Shown here one piece after another: positions 5,698 to 7,762 of a DNA stretch of 7,762 nucleotides. The DNA lies in contig DHAH01000175.1 in the NCBI GenBank assembly GCA_002397345.1, forward strand, positions 1-7,762, read 5' to 3'. The notes beneath the pieces are model-generated. The model did no database searches. It was not told the DNA's origin and was given only the letters and a program-made list of their open reading frames with translations. The translations under genes and the position numbers were made by a program. How positions within the stretch are numbered: the first letter of the stretch is position 1; each line of letters begins with the position of its first letter. The DNA is from Clostridiales bacterium UBA4959. Lineage in GTDB: Bacteria; Bacillota; Clostridia; Oscillospirales; CAG-272.

Positions 5698-7762
5698 CTA
5701 TTCCGCTATACCGATGCTTTTCAGCGCTTCAAATTGAAGTTTATACAGTTTAAAATATATGCCCTTTTTGGCAATCAGCTCGGCGTGCGTGCCGAACTCG
5801 GGCATTTTGCCGTTTTCCACGACTATCAGATAGTCCGCGTCACGCAGCGTTGACAAACGGTGGGCGATCATTATCGTTGTACGACCCACCACAAGCCGTC
5901 CCAGCGCGCTTTGAATCTGGCGCTCGGTTTCGGTGTCCATCGCCGCCGTCGCTTCGTCCATGATGAGGATTTTCGGGTTGCGCAATATCGCGCGCGCGAT
6001 TGAAACGCGCTGGCGTTCGCCGCCCGACAGGTCTTTATACCCGAACCCTATGTATGTGGAATACGCGTCTGGCAGTTTCATGATGAAACTGTGCGCGCCC
6101 GAAATTTTCGCGGCTTCGATCACTTCTTCATTTGTCGCGTCGGGCTTGGCGTAACGGATGTTGTCAAGGATTGTGCCCGCGAACAGATATGTTTCCTGTG
6201 ACACGATCGCAACGTTTTTATGCAGATCCTCAAACGCGATATCGCGCACGTTTACGCCGTCGATGCATATCTCGCCCTCGCTGGGGTCGTAGAGCCTGAT
6301 CATCAGGTTGGCAAGCGTACTCTTACCGGCCCCGGTATGACCGACGATGCCAATCACCTTGCCCGGCGCTATGTCGAACGAGATGCCGTCGATGACTTTA
6401 CGGTTTTTATCGTATGAGAAAGCAACATTTTTGAATGTAACCCTGCCGTCGACCTCAGGCATACGCACGGGGTTTTCGCGCTCCGCCACCTCAGGCACAG
6501 CGTCCATGACCTCCATCAGCCGCTGCATCGAGTTCATGCATGACGACGCCCAGTTTGCCATATTGACAAAGAAGAACATCGGTTCAAATATCAGATTCAT
6601 ATAGGAAAGCATCACCAGCAGCGTACCGTAGGTCAAGCCGCCGTTTACAACCTTCCAGCCGCCGACGGCAAGCACCACAATGTTGCCGATATAAAGCAAG
6701 AAGCTCACAGACGGGAAAGCGATGTTTTCGAACCGCCGCATGGTGCGGTCGATGTCGGCGAGCGCCTGTGATTGATGCCCGAAGCGGTCCATTTCTTTCT
6801 TTTCTTTAGAGAATGCCTTGACCACGCGCACGCCGGACAGTACGTCGGACAGCGTAGAATCAAGTATGCGGCCGCGCGAATATTGTTTTGACCACAGCTT
6901 TTCCATCTTCCCGAACAGCCAGACGATGAGCAGCACTACCAGCGGCATGGCAATCACCGCGATAAACGTGAGCCAGAAGTCCATGAAGAACATCAGGACA
7001 ATCACAGTGATCGCCTGCACGATGTTTATTAAAAAGTATGGAGCTCCGTCAACGAAAAACCAGTAAATATTGTTGGCGTCGCGGTTTACCTGCTTCATCA
7101 GCCCGCCGGTCTGCCGCCCCGTGAAAAAAGAGATCGACAGCCGCCCGATTGCGCCGAAGATAACTTTTTTCAGGTCGTATACAAGCTTTGCCGCGATCGT
7201 GGAGGTAACCCAGCCGTTGAGCATATTCGCTCCCATCGACAGCAGCCGCGTGGCGATTATTATACCCAGCACCAATAACAGCTCGCCGTAGAATTTACCG
7301 GCTTTGTTCAATACCTGATCATAGAAAAAGCCCGAGCTGAGATATGGGATTGTTACGCCCAGCGCGCTGGTGAGCACGAGAGCAAATAAAGACAGCGCGA
7401 TATAAGCTTTATATTTAGCAAAGAAGAACCCAAAACGCTTGATTATCTTGTTTTTATCCATGCAACGCGGGCAAATCTTGCGTCCGGGGTCGGCGTAGCG
7501 GTCACCGCAGGTGGGACAGAAAAGCTCCTCTTTTTTGTCCGTCTCGTCGAACTCCATTTCGCCGGTGTCGTGGTATTTGTTTATATATTTCGCGAAAAGC
7601 CGCATATCGGCTTTACAGGTGTTGGAAAAAAGCGTTATCAGCAGCGGGATGCCCTTAATCTCGGGCGGTTTTCCCTCTGTTTTATCGTCTGTTTTTTCGG
7701 TTGTTTTTTCGTTTGTTTTGGGGGCATTTTCCGGAGCGACGGGGGCGTCTTTCGGAGCGACG
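5698..7762 (-). CDS. ABC half-exporter with zinc ribbon, N-terminus outside window
   Basis: The reading frame is open from the window edge (first full codon at 7761) to TAG at 5698, giving 687 visible residues. The ATG at 7605 is internal: the 52 codons before it are open, and the residues around it (CKADMRLFAKYI) align with CRADMTLQLLYA inside the extension of the partner protein. Numbering from that Met, a CX2C-X11-CX2C knuckle (C30, C33, C45, C48) precedes six membrane spans (about 67-87, 105-125, 190-208, 209-230, 298-316, 325-346). The ATPase has Walker A GHTGAGKS (422-429), Q470, LSGGE (526-530), catalytic E551, AMD D-loop (555-557) and H582, all intact. Upstream of the knuckle lies a Pro/Ala- then Lys/Thr/Glu-rich linker, absent from the partner. 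With DUF1854 and the second half-exporter it likely forms one export complex; the substrate is unknown. Confidence 0.92.
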   Translation of the reverse strand, partial: VAPKDAPVAPENAPKTNEKTTEKTDDKTEGKPPEIKGIPLLITLFSNTCKADMRLFAKYINKYHDTGEMEFDETDKKEELFCPTCGDRYADPGRKICPRCMDKNKIIKRFGFFFAKYKAYIALSLFALVLTSALGVTIPYLSSGFFYDQVLNKAGKFYGELLLVLGIIIATRLLSMGANMLNGWVTSTIAAKLVYDLKKVIFGAIGRLSISFFTGRQTGGLMKQVNRDANNIYWFFVDGAPYFLINIVQAITVIVLMFFMDFWLTFIAVIAMPLVVLLIVWLFGKMEKLWSKQYSRGRILDSTLSDVLSGVRVVKAFSKEKKEMDRFGHQSQALADIDRTMRRFENIAFPSVSFLLYIGNIVVLAVGGWKVVNGGLTYGTLLVMLSYMNLIFEPMFFFVNMANWASSCMNSMQRLMEVMDAVPEVAERENPVRMPEVDGRVTFKNVAFSYDKNRKVIDGISFDIAPGKVIGIVGHTGAGKSTLANLMIRLYDPSEGEICIDGVNVRDIAFEDLHKNVAIVSQETYLFAGTILDNIRYAKPDATNEEVIEAAKISGAHSFIMKLPDAYSTYIGFGYKDLSGGERQRVSIARAILRNPKILIMDEATAAMDTETERQIQSALGRLVVGRTTIMIAHRLSTLRDADYLIVVENGKMPEFGTHAELIAKKGIYFKLYKLQFEALKSIGIAE
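7720..7761 (-). repeat. 21-nt tandem repeat encoding VAPxxAP in the exporter linker
   Basis: Two adjacent 21-nt units (7761-7741 and 7740-7720) begin GTCGCTCCG and end GCCCCC on the minus strand. They encode the heptads VAPKDAP and VAPENAP. The array may continue past the window edge. It is followed by a second low-complexity stretch with a 12-nt near-repeat (GAAAAAACA plus three bases), encoding EKT-rich sequence. Unit length is a multiple of three, so copy-number change would keep the frame. Confidence 0.7.

Noticed and set aside
5186..5737. A 183-codon plus-strand open frame opposite DUF1854 and the end of the first ABC gene
   Set aside because: It lies antisense to two well-supported genes, shows no recognisable family, and its length is explained by codon bias of the real strand. 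The other plus-strand frames fail for the same reason.
7690..7725. AAAAAAC runs that resemble a -1 frameshift slippery heptamer
   Set aside because: In the coding frame they read GAA AAA ACA, not in the required phase (xxA AAA AAC). The reading frame is intact through both runs.
2843..7762. Calling the module a cyanophycin gene cluster
   Set aside because: Only the transporter and DUF1854 resemblance supports it. No cyanophycin synthetase, cyanophycinase or dipeptidase is present in the window.

Overview
The window shows one tRNA gene and five protein genes, all on the minus strand, so the biological reading order runs from high to low coordinates. GC content is middling, with AT-rich gaps between genes. 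There are AGGAG/AAGGGG-type ribosome binding sites, tightly packed genes and Firmicutes-like ABC half-exporters. This suggests a Clostridia-type Firmicute, perhaps an uncultured gut or rumen anaerobe. The assignment is an inference from style and protein resemblance; no taxonomic marker is present beyond a partial tRNA.

Layout in transcription order. (1) 7762-5698: an ABC half-exporter whose N-terminus lies outside the window. (2) 5659-5084: a 191-residue DUF1854 protein. (3) 5074-2843: a second, complete ABC half-exporter. These three sit 38 and 9 nt apart and form one operon-like module. Both half-exporters carry a cytoplasmic N-terminal extension ending in a four-cysteine zinc-ribbon-like knuckle just before the membrane domain. 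The complete one also shows a region that looks PH-like. The natural reading is a heterodimeric exporter with a dedicated soluble partner. Its substrate cannot be read from the sequence. From memory, DUF1854 proteins and matching ABC transporters are annotated elsewhere as 'cyanophycin metabolism-associated', but no cyanophycin gene is visible here.

(4) 2842-2716: a 127-nt gap holding a GC-rich hairpin followed by an AT-rich palindromic promoter-like zone. (5) 2715-967: a cytoplasmic glycoside hydrolase family 2 enzyme with both catalytic glutamates and an unusual internal duplication. (6) 970-203: a standalone GlmU-like sugar-1-phosphate nucleotidyltransferase that overlaps the hydrolase stop codon (ATGA), so the two are probably translationally coupled.

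(7) 202-50: a 153-nt gap with a near-consensus promoter (TTGATA, 17 nt, TATAAT) and strongly structured leader DNA. (8) 49-1: the 5' two-thirds of a tRNA-Val(CAC) running off the edge. No insertion sequence, CRISPR array or phage gene was seen. No stretch over 300 nt lacks a gene.
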